Below the pieces are notes generated by a model. The model searched no databases. It was not told the origin of the DNA and was given only the letters and a program-made list of their open reading frames with translations. The position numbers and the translations under genes are program-made. 64,000 bases of DNA from Actinomycetota bacterium (GTDB lineage: Bacteria; Actinomycetota; Acidimicrobiia; Acidimicrobiales; Palsa-688): NCBI GenBank assembly GCA_021323695.1, contig JAJPKN010000068.1:1-64000 (forward strand), written 5' to 3'. Positions within the stretch are counted from its first letter, which is position 1; each line of letters starts with the position of its first letter. Below are positions 41,938 to 50,789 of this stretch, in pieces.

Positions 41938-43770
41938 ATGCAACATGACAAGGTTGTCAGGAAGGCTCCGGCTGGGCCGGGGCTGTTCCGGCGGCGGCGA
42001 GCCAGAGCAGTAGGGGCCTTCGTGGCCGCCGGGGCCATGGTGGGCATCTCCCTGGCCGGTGCCAGCGTGGCCGCGGCCTCCGGGCCGCAGTACGGCGGGA
42101 CCCTGCGGCTGATCGGCCAGGGCGATGTCGACCACCTGGACACCGCCAGCGCCTACTACGACGTCACCTGGAAGCTGCTGCGGGCTGTGTCGCGCCAGCT
42201 GTACACCTGGCCCACGGCGCCCACCTTCGCGCAACAGGCCCAGGTAGTGCCCGACTTGGCTACAGCCATGCCGCAGATAACCAACGGGGGCAAGACCTAC
42301 ACCATCACCATCCGCCAGGGCGCCATGTGGGACACCAACCCGCCCCGCCAGGTCACCGCGGCGGACGAAGTCCTCGGGATCAAGAGGCTGTGCAACCCGG
42401 TGTCACCGACGGGCGCCCCCGGCTACTACGAGCAGACGATCGTGGGCTTCGAAGCCTACTGCAACGCCTTTTTGAGCTTGAAGTCGCAGACCGCGGCGGC
42501 CATGGCCCAGTTCATCAAGACCCACAACATCGCCGGGGTCAAGGCCATCAGCGAGCGGACCGTCCAGTTCGACCTTGTCCGCCCGGCCTCGGACTTCCTG
42601 GACATCCTGGCGCTGCCCTTCGCCTCCCCGGCACCGGCCGAGTACCTCAACTACGTGCCGGACAGCCCCGCCATGCACGCCCACTTCATCTCGGACGGCC
42701 CGTACATCATCAAGAGCTACGTACCGGGCCGCTCGTTCGACCTGGTGCGCAACCCGGCGTGGAAGGCCTCGACCGACCCCATCCGCAAGGCGTACGTGAA
42801 CGAGATCGTCGTGACCGAGAACAAGAACTCGACTGCCGCCACCGCCCTGCAGCAGATCGAGGCCGGTACCCAGGACATGTTCTGGGACCAGGACGTGCCC
42901 ACCGCCCAGCTGGCCCACATGGTCGCCACCCATGACCCGGACCTGACCATAGGCCCCCAGGGCAACAACTACATAACCATGAACCCTTACCTGGTCATCA
43001 ACCTGCTCAGCCCCAACAACGGTGGGGCGCTCAAGAACCTGAAGGTGCGCCAGGCCATGGAGTACGCGATCAACAAGTACGCTGACTCGCAGGCCTATGG
43101 CGGGTCGGTGATCTCCGGGATCCTGAACCAGGCCGTGCCGCCCGGGAGCGTGGGCTACATCCCCGGTTTCAACCCGTACCCAGACAACAACGGGCTGGGC
43201 AACCCGGCCAAGGCCAAGCAGCTGTTGGCGGAGGCCGGCTACAAGCCTGGCCAGATCACCCTCACCCTCATCTACCGCACCAACACCGTCCACCCCCAGA
43301 TCGCCCAGAACGACCAAGCCTCCCTGCAGGCAGCCGGCTTCAAGGTGAAGCTGGTCCCGGTCAACTCGAGCGGTGCCTACTACTCCAAGTACCTGGAGAA
43401 CCCCACTGGCACCAAGGCGGGCGTGTGGGACATCGCCGAGCCGGGCTGGATCCCCGACTGGATGGGCCTGAACGGCCGGGCGGTCATAGAGCCGCTGTTC
43501 GACGGGCGCACCTACGGGCCGAACACGGTGGACTACGGCGACTACAACAGCCCCATCGTCGACCGGGACATCGACCTGGCCGAGTCGGCGACCAGCCAGG
43601 CGGTCGCCACCAAGTACTGGCAGGACGCCAACCGGCAAGTCATGGCGGACGCGGCCATTGTGCCCGAGGGGGCGCAGAAGACCGCCGTCTACCACAACTC
43701 GCGAGTGCAAAACGCCATCTTCTGGTGGGTCGCCCAGGACTACGACCCCACCAACGTCTGGCTGAAGTAA
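41938..43770 (+). CDS. Peptide ABC transporter substrate-binding protein (family 5)
   Basis: 610 residues. A twin-basic N-terminus and signal peptide (FVAAGAMVGISLAGASVAAA) precede YGGTLRLIGQGDVDHLDTAS, typical of SBP_bac_5. There is no lipobox Cys, so the protein may be released or held by other means. Middle (FDLVRPASDFLDILALPFAS), NNGGALKNLKVRQAMEYAIN and C-terminal DPTNVW segments fit OppA/DppA. It binds peptides or similar ligands. The ATG follows GAGAGAGGGAC. The cognate ATPases and permeases are encoded directly downstream. Confidence 0.93.
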   Translation: MQHDKVVRKAPAGPGLFRRRRARAVGAFVAAGAMVGISLAGASVAAASGPQYGGTLRLIGQGDVDHLDTASAYYDVTWKLLRAVSRQLYTWPTAPTFAQQAQVVPDLATAMPQITNGGKTYTITIRQGAMWDTNPPRQVTAADEVLGIKRLCNPVSPTGAPGYYEQTIVGFEAYCNAFLSLKSQTAAAMAQFIKTHNIAGVKAISERTVQFDLVRPASDFLDILALPFASPAPAEYLNYVPDSPAMHAHFISDGPYIIKSYVPGRSFDLVRNPAWKASTDPIRKAYVNEIVVTENKNSTAATALQQIEAGTQDMFWDQDVPTAQLAHMVATHDPDLTIGPQGNNYITMNPYLVINLLSPNNGGALKNLKVRQAMEYAINKYADSQAYGGSVISGILNQAVPPGSVGYIPGFNPYPDNNGLGNPAKAKQLLAEAGYKPGQITLTLIYRTNTVHPQIAQNDQASLQAAGFKVKLVPVNSSGAYYSKYLENPTGTKAGVWDIAEPGWIPDWMGLNGRAVIEPLFDGRTYGPNTVDYGDYNSPIVDRDIDLAESATSQAVATKYWQDANRQVMADAAIVPEGAQKTAVYHNSRVQNAIFWWVAQDYDPTNVWLK

Positions 43771-43807
43771 CGGGGCTACCGGTGCACAGCCGCGGCGCCC
43801 GGCGGGA

Positions 43808-44914
43808 GTGCCGAGGCTGTGCACCCGGCCACTTCGGGATGGACAGGCGTTGCTGCTGGAGGTAAAGGACCTAGTAGTTTCGTTCCCGACCCCTGATGGC
43901 CTGGTGGAGGCCGTCAGGGGCGTGAGCTTCGCGGTCGGTGCAGGCAAGACCCTTGGGGTGGTCGGGGAGTCCGGCTCGGGCAAGAGCGTGACCGCCCAGA
44001 CGGTCATCGGGCTGACCCGGGGTGCACGGGTGTCGGGCAGTGCCCTGTTCGAAGGACGCGACCTGTTGAAGATGTCCCGGGACCAGCTCCGCCAGGTCCG
44101 GGGGTCGAAGATAGGGGTGGTCTTCCAGGACCCGTTGTCCAGCCTGCACCCCTTCTACAAGGTGGGATGGCAGATCGAGGAGGCCATCCGGGCGCACGAG
44201 AAGGTCAGCCGGGCTGAGGCTCGCCGGCGGGCGGTCGAGCTGTTGGGGCTGGTGGGCATACCTCACCCGGCGCGCCGGGTCGACGATTACCCGCACCAGT
44301 TCTCCGGTGGCATGCGCCAGAGGGCGATGATCGCCATCGCCCTGGCCCTCAACCCCTCGCTGGTCATCGCCGACGAGCCCACCACTGCCCTGGACGTCAC
44401 GGTCCAGGCCCAGGTCCTGGAGCTGATGAAGCGGCTCCAGGCCGAACTGGGCATGGCGATCATCATGATCACCCACGACCTGGGCATCATCGCGGACATG
44501 GCCGACGAGGTCATGATCATGTACGCGGGCAAGGTCATGGAGACCGCTTCGCGCCACGACCTTTACTACGAGCCCCACCACCCCTACACCACCGGCCTGC
44601 TCGGGTCGCTGCCCCAGAGCGGGCACGAGGGTGAGCGGCTGGTGCCCATCCCCGGGCAGCCTCCGAGCCTGATCGGGCCACCCCCCGGCTGCCCGTTCTG
44701 GCCCCGCTGTGGCTTCGCCATGCCCAAGTGCCGGCTGGAGGTGCCCCCGCTGCGGGCCGTCCCGGGGGCGCCCGGCCATACTTCGGCGTGCTGGCTGCCG
44801 CTCGAGCTGACCGGCTACTCGGTGGAGGTGGACGCCGCCCGCCACCTGGCGGCCGTGGCCGAAGGTGCGACGGCCGTGGCCACAGCCAGCGGGGCTGAGG
44901 AGGCACAGCCGTGA
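43808..44914 (+). CDS. Peptide ABC transporter ATP-binding protein (DppD/OppD type)
   Basis: 368 residues. Walker A GVVGESGSGKSVTAQT, signature PHQFSGGMRQRAMIAIA, Walker B VIADEPTTALDVTVQ and His in ITHDLGIIADM. The C-terminal oligopeptide-transporter extension with GCPFWPRCGFAMPKC is present and often carries an Fe-S cluster or zinc in this family. GTG 43808 opens the frame; TTG 43850 is nearer the domain start. The stop overlaps the next ATPase start (GTGA). Confidence 0.94.
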   Translation: MPRLCTRPLRDGQALLLEVKDLVVSFPTPDGLVEAVRGVSFAVGAGKTLGVVGESGSGKSVTAQTVIGLTRGARVSGSALFEGRDLLKMSRDQLRQVRGSKIGVVFQDPLSSLHPFYKVGWQIEEAIRAHEKVSRAEARRRAVELLGLVGIPHPARRVDDYPHQFSGGMRQRAMIAIALALNPSLVIADEPTTALDVTVQAQVLELMKRLQAELGMAIIMITHDLGIIADMADEVMIMYAGKVMETASRHDLYYEPHHPYTTGLLGSLPQSGHEGERLVPIPGQPPSLIGPPPGCPFWPRCGFAMPKCRLEVPPLRAVPGAPGHTSACWLPLELTGYSVEVDAARHLAAVAEGATAVATASGAEEAQP

Positions 44915-46044
44915 GCCAGGGGCCCAGGGGCGAAGGGCCCAGGAGCGTTGGGGCCGTGGGCGAGGGTGGCGGGGACCGGCCGGGGGTGCTGCTGGAGCTG
45001 CAGGGCGTGACCAAGCACTTCCCGGTCAAGGGGGGTGGCTTCTGGCGCAAGAGCCACGACGCGGTCCACGCCGTCGACGGCGTGGACCTGCAGGTGAGGC
45101 GGGGGGAGACGCTCGGGCTGGTGGGGGAGACGGGCAGCGGCAAGTCGACCCTGGCCCGCTGCATGACCCGCCTGCTCCCGCTTACTTCGGGCAGGGTCCT
45201 GCTGGACGGCGAGGACATCACCGACCTCAAACGCAGCCAGCTGCGCCCTTACCGCAGGAGGGTGCAGATGATCTTCCAGGACCCCTACGGCTCTCTCAAC
45301 CCCCGGCGCCGGGTGGGCTCGATCATCGGCGACCCCTTTGCCATCCACAAGGTCGCGGACGGCGCCGAGCGCAAGCGGCGGGTGCAGGAGCTAATGGACC
45401 TGGTCGGCTTGAACCCCGAGCACTACAACCGCTTCCCGGCGGAGTTCTCCGGTGGGCAGCGCCAGCGCATAGGAGTGGCGCGGGCGCTGGCCCTGCGGCC
45501 CGAACTGGTGGTCGCCGACGAACCGGTGTCAGCGTTGGACGTCTCGGTGCGGGCCCAGGTGGTCAACCTCCTGGCCGACCTGCAGGACGAGCTGGGGCTC
45601 ACCTACGTCTTCATCACCCACGACTTGTCGGTTGTCCGCCATGTGAGCAACCGGGTGGCCGTGATGTACGTGGGCCAGGTGGTCGAGCTGGCGGACCGCC
45701 ACGACCTGTACGCTACCCCCCGCCACCCCTACACCAAGGTGCTGCAGTCGGCCATACCCGTGCCTGACCCCGAGCAGTCCGAACGCCGGGCCCGGGTGCA
45801 GGCCAGCGGGGAGCTCCCCTCGCCCATCAACCCGCCGAGCGGCTGCCGGTTCCATCCTCGGTGCCCCAAGGCCCAGCCCATCTGCGCCCAGGTCGTGCCG
45901 CGCCTGGAAGTGAAGTTCCAAGATCCCCCCAGCCACCTGGCGGCGTGCCATTTCCCCTTGGCCGACGGTGAGGAGCTGCCCAGGGCTGAGGCTGGGGACG
46001 TAGCCCGGGTAGGCCCCGGCGACGGGGACAGGAGGGCAGGGTGA
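44911..46044 (+). CDS. Peptide ABC transporter ATP-binding protein (DppF/OppF type)
   Basis: 377 residues. Walker A GLVGETGSGKSTLARCM, signature AEFSGGQRQRIGVARAL, Walker B VVADEPVSALDVSVRAQ, His in ITHDLSVVRHVSN and the C-terminal GCRFHPRCPKAQPICAQ extension. It pairs with the upstream DppD-like ATPase as a heterodimer. GTG 44911 is preceded by GAGGAGG and overlaps the previous stop. An N-terminal Gly-rich tail of about 25 residues precedes the domain. The stop overlaps the permease start. Confidence 0.95.
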   Translation: MSQGPRGEGPRSVGAVGEGGGDRPGVLLELQGVTKHFPVKGGGFWRKSHDAVHAVDGVDLQVRRGETLGLVGETGSGKSTLARCMTRLLPLTSGRVLLDGEDITDLKRSQLRPYRRRVQMIFQDPYGSLNPRRRVGSIIGDPFAIHKVADGAERKRRVQELMDLVGLNPEHYNRFPAEFSGGQRQRIGVARALALRPELVVADEPVSALDVSVRAQVVNLLADLQDELGLTYVFITHDLSVVRHVSNRVAVMYVGQVVELADRHDLYATPRHPYTKVLQSAIPVPDPEQSERRARVQASGELPSPINPPSGCRFHPRCPKAQPICAQVVPRLEVKFQDPPSHLAACHFPLADGEELPRAEAGDVARVGPGDGDRRAG

Positions 46045-47021
46045 GCACCTTCGGCGAGCTGGTGGAGGAGGTCGCCCAGGAGCCCCAGCTGGGCGCCGCG
46101 GGCTACGAGGCTGGCGTCATCGAGGCCAAGGGCCCCTGGAGGTTGGCCTGGGACCGCCTGCGCCACGACCGGGTGGCCATCGGCTCGTCGGTCGTCATAG
46201 TGCTGATCGCCGGCATGGCCGTTTTCGCCCCCCTGGCCTCCGCGCTGACCGGCCACGGCATGGACGCCCAGTACCACCTGACCGGCCTCACCTCTGCCGG
46301 CGTACCGGTCGGGCCACGGGCACATTTCCCGTGGGGGGCCGACGAAGAGGGGCGGGACATCTTGGTCCGTGTGTTCTACGGAGCACGCATCTCCCTGCTC
46401 GTGGGCGTCAGCTCGGCTGCCCTGGCGGTTGCCGGGGGCGTCGTCCTCGGCATGCTGGCCGGCTTTTTCGGTGGCGTGGTCGACACTGCCCTGGCCCGGT
46501 TGTTCGACGTGGTGCTGGCGATGCCCTACCTCGTCTTCGCGCTGGCCTTGGTGGCTGCCATCGGCGGCCAGGGCGGCATCCTGATCGACATCGCCGTGAT
46601 CTCGTTCTTTTCCTTCGGCGCCGTGGCCAGGATAGTGCGGGGGCAGGTGCTGTCCATCAAGGAAAAGGAGTACATCGAGGCGGCTCACTCGCTCGGGGCC
46701 GGGTCGTTGCGGGTGATGTTCATCGACATATTCCCCAACCTGCTCGCCCCGGTCATCGTGTACTTCAGCCTGCTGGTGCCGTCTTCCATCGTGTTCGAGG
46801 CCACGCTGGCCTTCTTGGGCCTGGGCGTCCCCCCGCCCACCCCGGACTGGGGGAGCATGCTGCAGGAGGCCATCAACTGGTACAACCCGGCCTGGTGGTA
46901 CGTGGTGTTCCCGGGCGGGGCCTTGCTGGCGACCACGCTGGCGTTCAACCTCCTCGGTGACAGCGTGCGGGACGCCTTCGACCCCCGCTACAACCGCCTC
47001 TTTGCCCGGGAGACCGAGTAG
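46041..47021 (+). CDS. Peptide ABC transporter permease (DppC/OppC type)
   Basis: 326 residues. An N-terminal cytosolic helix and first transmembrane segment (GSSVVIVLIAGMAVFAPLAS) precede a periplasmic loop with HFPWGADEEGRDILVRVFYG, the OppC signature. The EAA loop is EYIEAAHSLGAGSLRVMFID IFPNLLAPV. There are six transmembrane helices. GTG 46041 overlaps the upstream stop. Order here is binding protein, two ATPases, C-type then B-type permease, the reverse of the common B-C-D-F order. Confidence 0.94.
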   Translation: MSTFGELVEEVAQEPQLGAAGYEAGVIEAKGPWRLAWDRLRHDRVAIGSSVVIVLIAGMAVFAPLASALTGHGMDAQYHLTGLTSAGVPVGPRAHFPWGADEEGRDILVRVFYGARISLLVGVSSAALAVAGGVVLGMLAGFFGGVVDTALARLFDVVLAMPYLVFALALVAAIGGQGGILIDIAVISFFSFGAVARIVRGQVLSIKEKEYIEAAHSLGAGSLRVMFIDIFPNLLAPVIVYFSLLVPSSIVFEATLAFLGLGVPPPTPDWGSMLQEAINWYNPAWWYVVFPGGALLATTLAFNLLGDSVRDAFDPRYNRLFARETE

Positions 47022-47023
47022 CT

Positions 47024-47983
47024 GTGGCCCGGTTCCTGGCCCGGAGGGTGCTGCTGGGCGTGGTCGTGCTGTGGGTGGTGGCGAGCGTCATCTTCATCTT
47101 GTACTTCGTCACCCCCAACGACCCGGCCCGGGTCATCGCCGGCAAGGAGGCGACGGCCCAGACCCTGGCGGCTATCCGGCACCACCTCGGCCTGGACCGG
47201 CCGCTCATCGACCAGTACGGCAGCTTCCTGTGGCGGTACCTGCAGGGCAACCTGGGCTACTCCTACTACAACTCCGAGCCGGTCAGCACCATCATCGCCC
47301 AGGACCTCCCGGTCACCGCCTCGCTGGCGGTGGGGGGGGCCATCATCTGGCTGGTGCTGGGAGTGCTGGCCGGCGTGCTGGCCGCCCGCCGGCCCCGGTC
47401 GCTGGCCGACCGGACGGTCACCTCGGTGGCCCTGTTCTTCTACTCGATGCCCACTTTCCTGCTCGGGCTCCTGGCCCTGACCATCTTCTTTTACTGGCTG
47501 CACATCGAGGGCATTGACATCTTCGCCCCCCCTGGCTATGTCGGCCTGTCGCAGAGCGTGAGCGGCTGGTTCTCCCACATGGTGCTGCCCTGGTTGACCC
47601 TGGCCCTGGTCACCGCGGCCATATACGCCCGCCTGACGCGCGGTTCGATGCTGGACGTGCTGGGTGAGGACTACATCCGCACGGCTCGGGCCAAGGGCCT
47701 CTCCGAACGCCGCGTCATCTACCGCCACGGGCTGCGGGCGGCCATCACCCCGATCGTGACCGAGTTCGGGATCGATGTCGGCACCCTCCTCGGCGGCGTG
47801 ATCGTGACCGAGAGCGTCTACGGCCTGCCGGGGCTGGGCTCGCAGATCCTGAACTCGGTGACCGACGGCGACCTGCCGGTGACCATGTCCATCGCCATCC
47901 TGGCCGCGGCTTTCGTGGTCGTTGCCAACATCCTGGTCGATGCCATCTACGCGCTCATCGACCCGCGGGTCCGGCTGAGCTGA
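47024..47983 (+). CDS. Peptide ABC transporter permease (DppB/OppB type)
   Basis: 319 residues, six transmembrane helices. RVLLGVVVLWVVASVIFILYF with the following PNDPAR, and GLDRPLIDQYGSFLWRYLQG NLGYSY are the DppB N-terminal signatures. The EAA loop is EDYIRTARAKGLSERRVIYR HGLRAAI, and GGVIVTESVYGLPGLGSQIL is the C-terminal hallmark. It forms the channel with the C-type permease. Starts 2 nt after the previous stop. Confidence 0.94.
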   Translation: MARFLARRVLLGVVVLWVVASVIFILYFVTPNDPARVIAGKEATAQTLAAIRHHLGLDRPLIDQYGSFLWRYLQGNLGYSYYNSEPVSTIIAQDLPVTASLAVGGAIIWLVLGVLAGVLAARRPRSLADRTVTSVALFFYSMPTFLLGLLALTIFFYWLHIEGIDIFAPPGYVGLSQSVSGWFSHMVLPWLTLALVTAAIYARLTRGSMLDVLGEDYIRTARAKGLSERRVIYRHGLRAAITPIVTEFGIDVGTLLGGVIVTESVYGLPGLGSQILNSVTDGDLPVTMSIAILAAAFVVVANILVDAIYALIDPRVRLS

Positions 47984-48013
47984 CGACGTGCCCGTAGCGC
48001 CCGGGGCCCGCCC

Positions 48014-48931
48014 ATGACCCGCCGGGGCTGGGCACTTTTCATCAGCCTCGGCCTCATATGGGGCCTGCCCTACCTGCTGATCCGCGTCTGCGTGCGGGAG
48101 GTGAGCCCCGCCTTTTTGGTGTTCGTCCGCACCTCGCTCGGCGCCGCGCTGTTGGCCCCCTTCGCGTGGAGGGCCGGGGCCATGGCCCAGCTGCTGAGGC
48201 ACTGGAGGGCCCTCGTCAGCTACACCTTGGTCGAGATCGCCGTCCCTTGGTGGTTCCTGTCCGCTGCAGAGGAGAAGGTCACCAGCTCGCTGTCGGGGAT
48301 GCTGATCGCGGCCGTCCCGCTGGCCGGCGCGGTGATCGCCAAGGTCACCGGGACCGACCGCCTTGACCGGCGCCGGGCCAGCGGCCTGGGCCTGGGCCTG
48401 GTCGGGGTCGGGACCTTGGTGGGCTTCGACGTGGGGGCGCCCGACCTGCTGGCGACCAGTTCGTTCTTGCTGGTCGTCACCGGCTACGCGCTGGGGCCCT
48501 GGGTGCTCTCCCGCTACTTCTCCGGGCTGCCCGGGATCGTGGTGGTCGAAGGCTCGTTGTTGCTGGCGGCGCTGGCCTACCTGCCGGCGGCAGTGGCCCA
48601 GCACCCCGCCACGGTGCCCTCGACGGACGTGCTCGCTTCCCTGGCCGGGCTGGGGGTGTTGTGCACCGCAGTGGCGTTCGTCATCTTCTTCGAGCTGATC
48701 GGTGAGGTTGGGCCCATGCGGGCGACGGTCGTCACCTACCTCAACCCCGCCGTCGCCGCTGTCCTGGGGGTGGCGGTGCTGGGCGAGCACTTCGGCCCGG
48801 CCATGGGTGCCGGCTTCGTCCTGGTGCTGGGGGGGTCGTTCCTGGCCACCCGGCCGCTGCGCCCTCGGCGCCCGGCAGGGGTGGGGGAGGCTGCGTTGTT
48901 GGCCCAGCCGCTGCCCGCCCGGGAGCCGTAG
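48014..48931 (+). CDS. EamA/DMT family transporter
   Basis: 305 residues, ten transmembrane helices in two EamA repeats: WALFISLGLIWGLPYLLIRV at the start of repeat 1 and FELIGEVGPMRATVVTYLNP AVAAVLGVAVLGEHF at the end of repeat 2. Members export amino acids or other small metabolites from the cytosol; the substrate is unknown. ATG 48014 lies 30 nt after the DppB stop, on the same strand as the peptide transporter. The next gene begins 3 nt later. Confidence 0.9.
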   Translation: MTRRGWALFISLGLIWGLPYLLIRVCVREVSPAFLVFVRTSLGAALLAPFAWRAGAMAQLLRHWRALVSYTLVEIAVPWWFLSAAEEKVTSSLSGMLIAAVPLAGAVIAKVTGTDRLDRRRASGLGLGLVGVGTLVGFDVGAPDLLATSSFLLVVTGYALGPWVLSRYFSGLPGIVVVEGSLLLAALAYLPAAVAQHPATVPSTDVLASLAGLGVLCTAVAFVIFFELIGEVGPMRATVVTYLNPAVAAVLGVAVLGEHFGPAMGAGFVLVLGGSFLATRPLRPRRPAGVGEAALLAQPLPAREP

Positions 48932-48934
48932 GCC

Positions 48935-50746
48935 TTGCCCCCGGCCGCTCGCGGTTACCGGGAGGGCTTGTCACGCCGAGGGCCGCGCCTGTGGGGAGCC
49001 GCCGTCGTCGCGCTGGCCTGGCTGGCGGCAGCCGGTGGGGGCACAGCTTCAGGGGCCGGGCCGGCGCCAGGTCATGGGGCGGGGCCCCTCCCGGCCGCGG
49101 CTGCTGGCGGCCGGGGGAGCGGGGGCGCCGGCGCCACCGTGACCTCCAGTACCGTCCCGGGGGGGCAGGTGGCCTACGACCCCAACGCGTTCGCCCGTTT
49201 CGCGGTCGGCCCCCAACCGGCCAACTGGGACATCCATGCCGCGGCGGCTGCCCCATGGCGCCGGACGCTGGGCCAGGTGCTGGCCCAGGTCTGGCCGTCG
49301 GCGTTCTGGCTGCTGCCCAACGGGACCTTCCAGCTCAACACCTCTCTGTTGACCTCCGCCGAGGAGGTCCGCAGCCGGCCTCAGGTGGTGGTGTACCACC
49401 TCAACCCGCGTGCTGTCTGGTCGGACGGGACGCCGGTCACTTACCAGGACTTCGTCTACAACTGGGAGGCCCAATCGGGCCGGGGCCGCTTCAGGGACAA
49501 GGGAGGGGCAGCGTTCAAGCCCCTGGACGCGGCCGGCTACGACCGCATCGCCTCCGTGTCGGGCACCCCGGCTGACCCCTATACGGTGACGGTCACCTTT
49601 TCCTCCCCCTACCCAGGCTGGCAGTCGCTGTTCAGCTACCTGATGCCGGCCCACGTGGCCCGGGCGGTCGGCTTCGACCATGGCTTCACTGACCCGGTGG
49701 CCGACTTGGTGTCCGGCGGGCCGTTCCTGGTGGCCGAGCTCCAGCCGGGCTACTCGTTGGAGCTGGTGCGCAACGCTAGCTACTGGGGCCCCCCGGCCAA
49801 CCTGGCCACGGTCACCTACTACTTCATGCCCAGCGCGGCCGAGACCGAAGACGCCCTGGCCGCCGGTGAGCTGGACGTGGCCACGCTGCTGGCCCAGCCC
49901 GGCCCCTACCAGGCCCTGCAGGCGGCCGGGGGGCTGGCCCTGCAGGTGGTGGCGGCCAGCTACTACGAAGACTTGGACTTCAACGAGCGTTCCCAGCCGT
50001 TCTCGCGCGCCGTGGTGCGCCGGGCGGTGATGGCGGCGCTGGACCGGAGCGCAATGGCCGGGGCCCTGTACGCGCCCTACCGGTTGCCCGGGGCCCCGGT
50101 CGAAGACCGCGCTTACCTGCCCGGCCAGCCAGGCTACGCGGCGGATGGGACGGGCTACGACAAGGCTGAGCCGGCCCGCGCCCTGGCGTTGCTCGAAGGC
50201 GCCGGCTACATCAGTTCCGGCCACACCCTGCACACCCCCGGCGGCTTGCCGGTCGTGCTGAGGCTGTCGGTCGACCCCGGGGACCCGGTCGCCGAGCAGC
50301 TGGCCCAGCAGGTGGTCAGCTCCTGCGCGGCCATCGGCATCGCGGTGAAAGTGGCCTCCGCTCCCCCGAGCGCAGGGCCACTGGCGGGTGGGGCAGGTGG
50401 GCGGCCCGCCCCCGGGTGGCAGATGGCCATCGAAGAGAGGCAGGTCCCGGTGCTCGCCTCGGCCCTGGCCAGCCGGTACGAGACCGGCGGGCCCAGCAAC
50501 CTCGACGGCTACTCCAGCCCCGCCATGGACGCCTTGCTCAGGCAGGCGGCAACCGCCAGTGGGCCTCGGCGGCTCGCCATCTACGGCCAGGTTGACGCTC
50601 TGGCCTGGCAAGACGCGGCCGACATGCCCCTCGTGGCCGTCCCTGTGCTGGTGGCGGCCAACCCTGGGCTGTTGAACCTGCAGGTGGGCCCCTACTTCAG
50701 CCAGGTGGCCTGGGACGAGCAGTACTGGGGGTTCAAGGCGAGCTGA
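48935..50746 (+). CDS. Second substrate-binding protein, family 5
   Basis: 603 residues. Signal region (GPRLWGAAVVALAWLAAAGG) then a Gly/Ala-rich linker and an SBP_bac_5 domain: PNAFARFAVGPQPANWDIHA, VVYHLNPRAVWSDGTPVTYQ DFVYNWEA, and SGGPFLVAELQPGYSLELVR. No clear lipobox. The start is TTG 48935 directly after the EamA stop. It is much diverged from the first binding protein, and may feed the same permeases or act as a sensor. Similar proteins in actinobacteria occur as orphans. Confidence 0.85.
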   Translation: MPPAARGYREGLSRRGPRLWGAAVVALAWLAAAGGGTASGAGPAPGHGAGPLPAAAAGGRGSGGAGATVTSSTVPGGQVAYDPNAFARFAVGPQPANWDIHAAAAAPWRRTLGQVLAQVWPSAFWLLPNGTFQLNTSLLTSAEEVRSRPQVVVYHLNPRAVWSDGTPVTYQDFVYNWEAQSGRGRFRDKGGAAFKPLDAAGYDRIASVSGTPADPYTVTVTFSSPYPGWQSLFSYLMPAHVARAVGFDHGFTDPVADLVSGGPFLVAELQPGYSLELVRNASYWGPPANLATVTYYFMPSAAETEDALAAGELDVATLLAQPGPYQALQAAGGLALQVVAASYYEDLDFNERSQPFSRAVVRRAVMAALDRSAMAGALYAPYRLPGAPVEDRAYLPGQPGYAADGTGYDKAEPARALALLEGAGYISSGHTLHTPGGLPVVLRLSVDPGDPVAEQLAQQVVSSCAAIGIAVKVASAPPSAGPLAGGAGGRPAPGWQMAIEERQVPVLASALASRYETGGPSNLDGYSSPAMDALLRQAATASGPRRLAIYGQVDALAWQDAADMPLVAVPVLVAANPGLLNLQVGPYFSQVAWDEQYWGFKAS

Positions 50747-50789
50747 TGCGGCCGGGGCCGTGCTTGCACAGGCCCTAACCTCTCTTGGC

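Noticed and set aside
46988-48790. 600-codon minus-strand open frame opposite the permease and EamA genes
   Set aside because: Composition is Gln/Gly/His-rich without domains, and it lies opposite clear transporter genes; antisense artefact.
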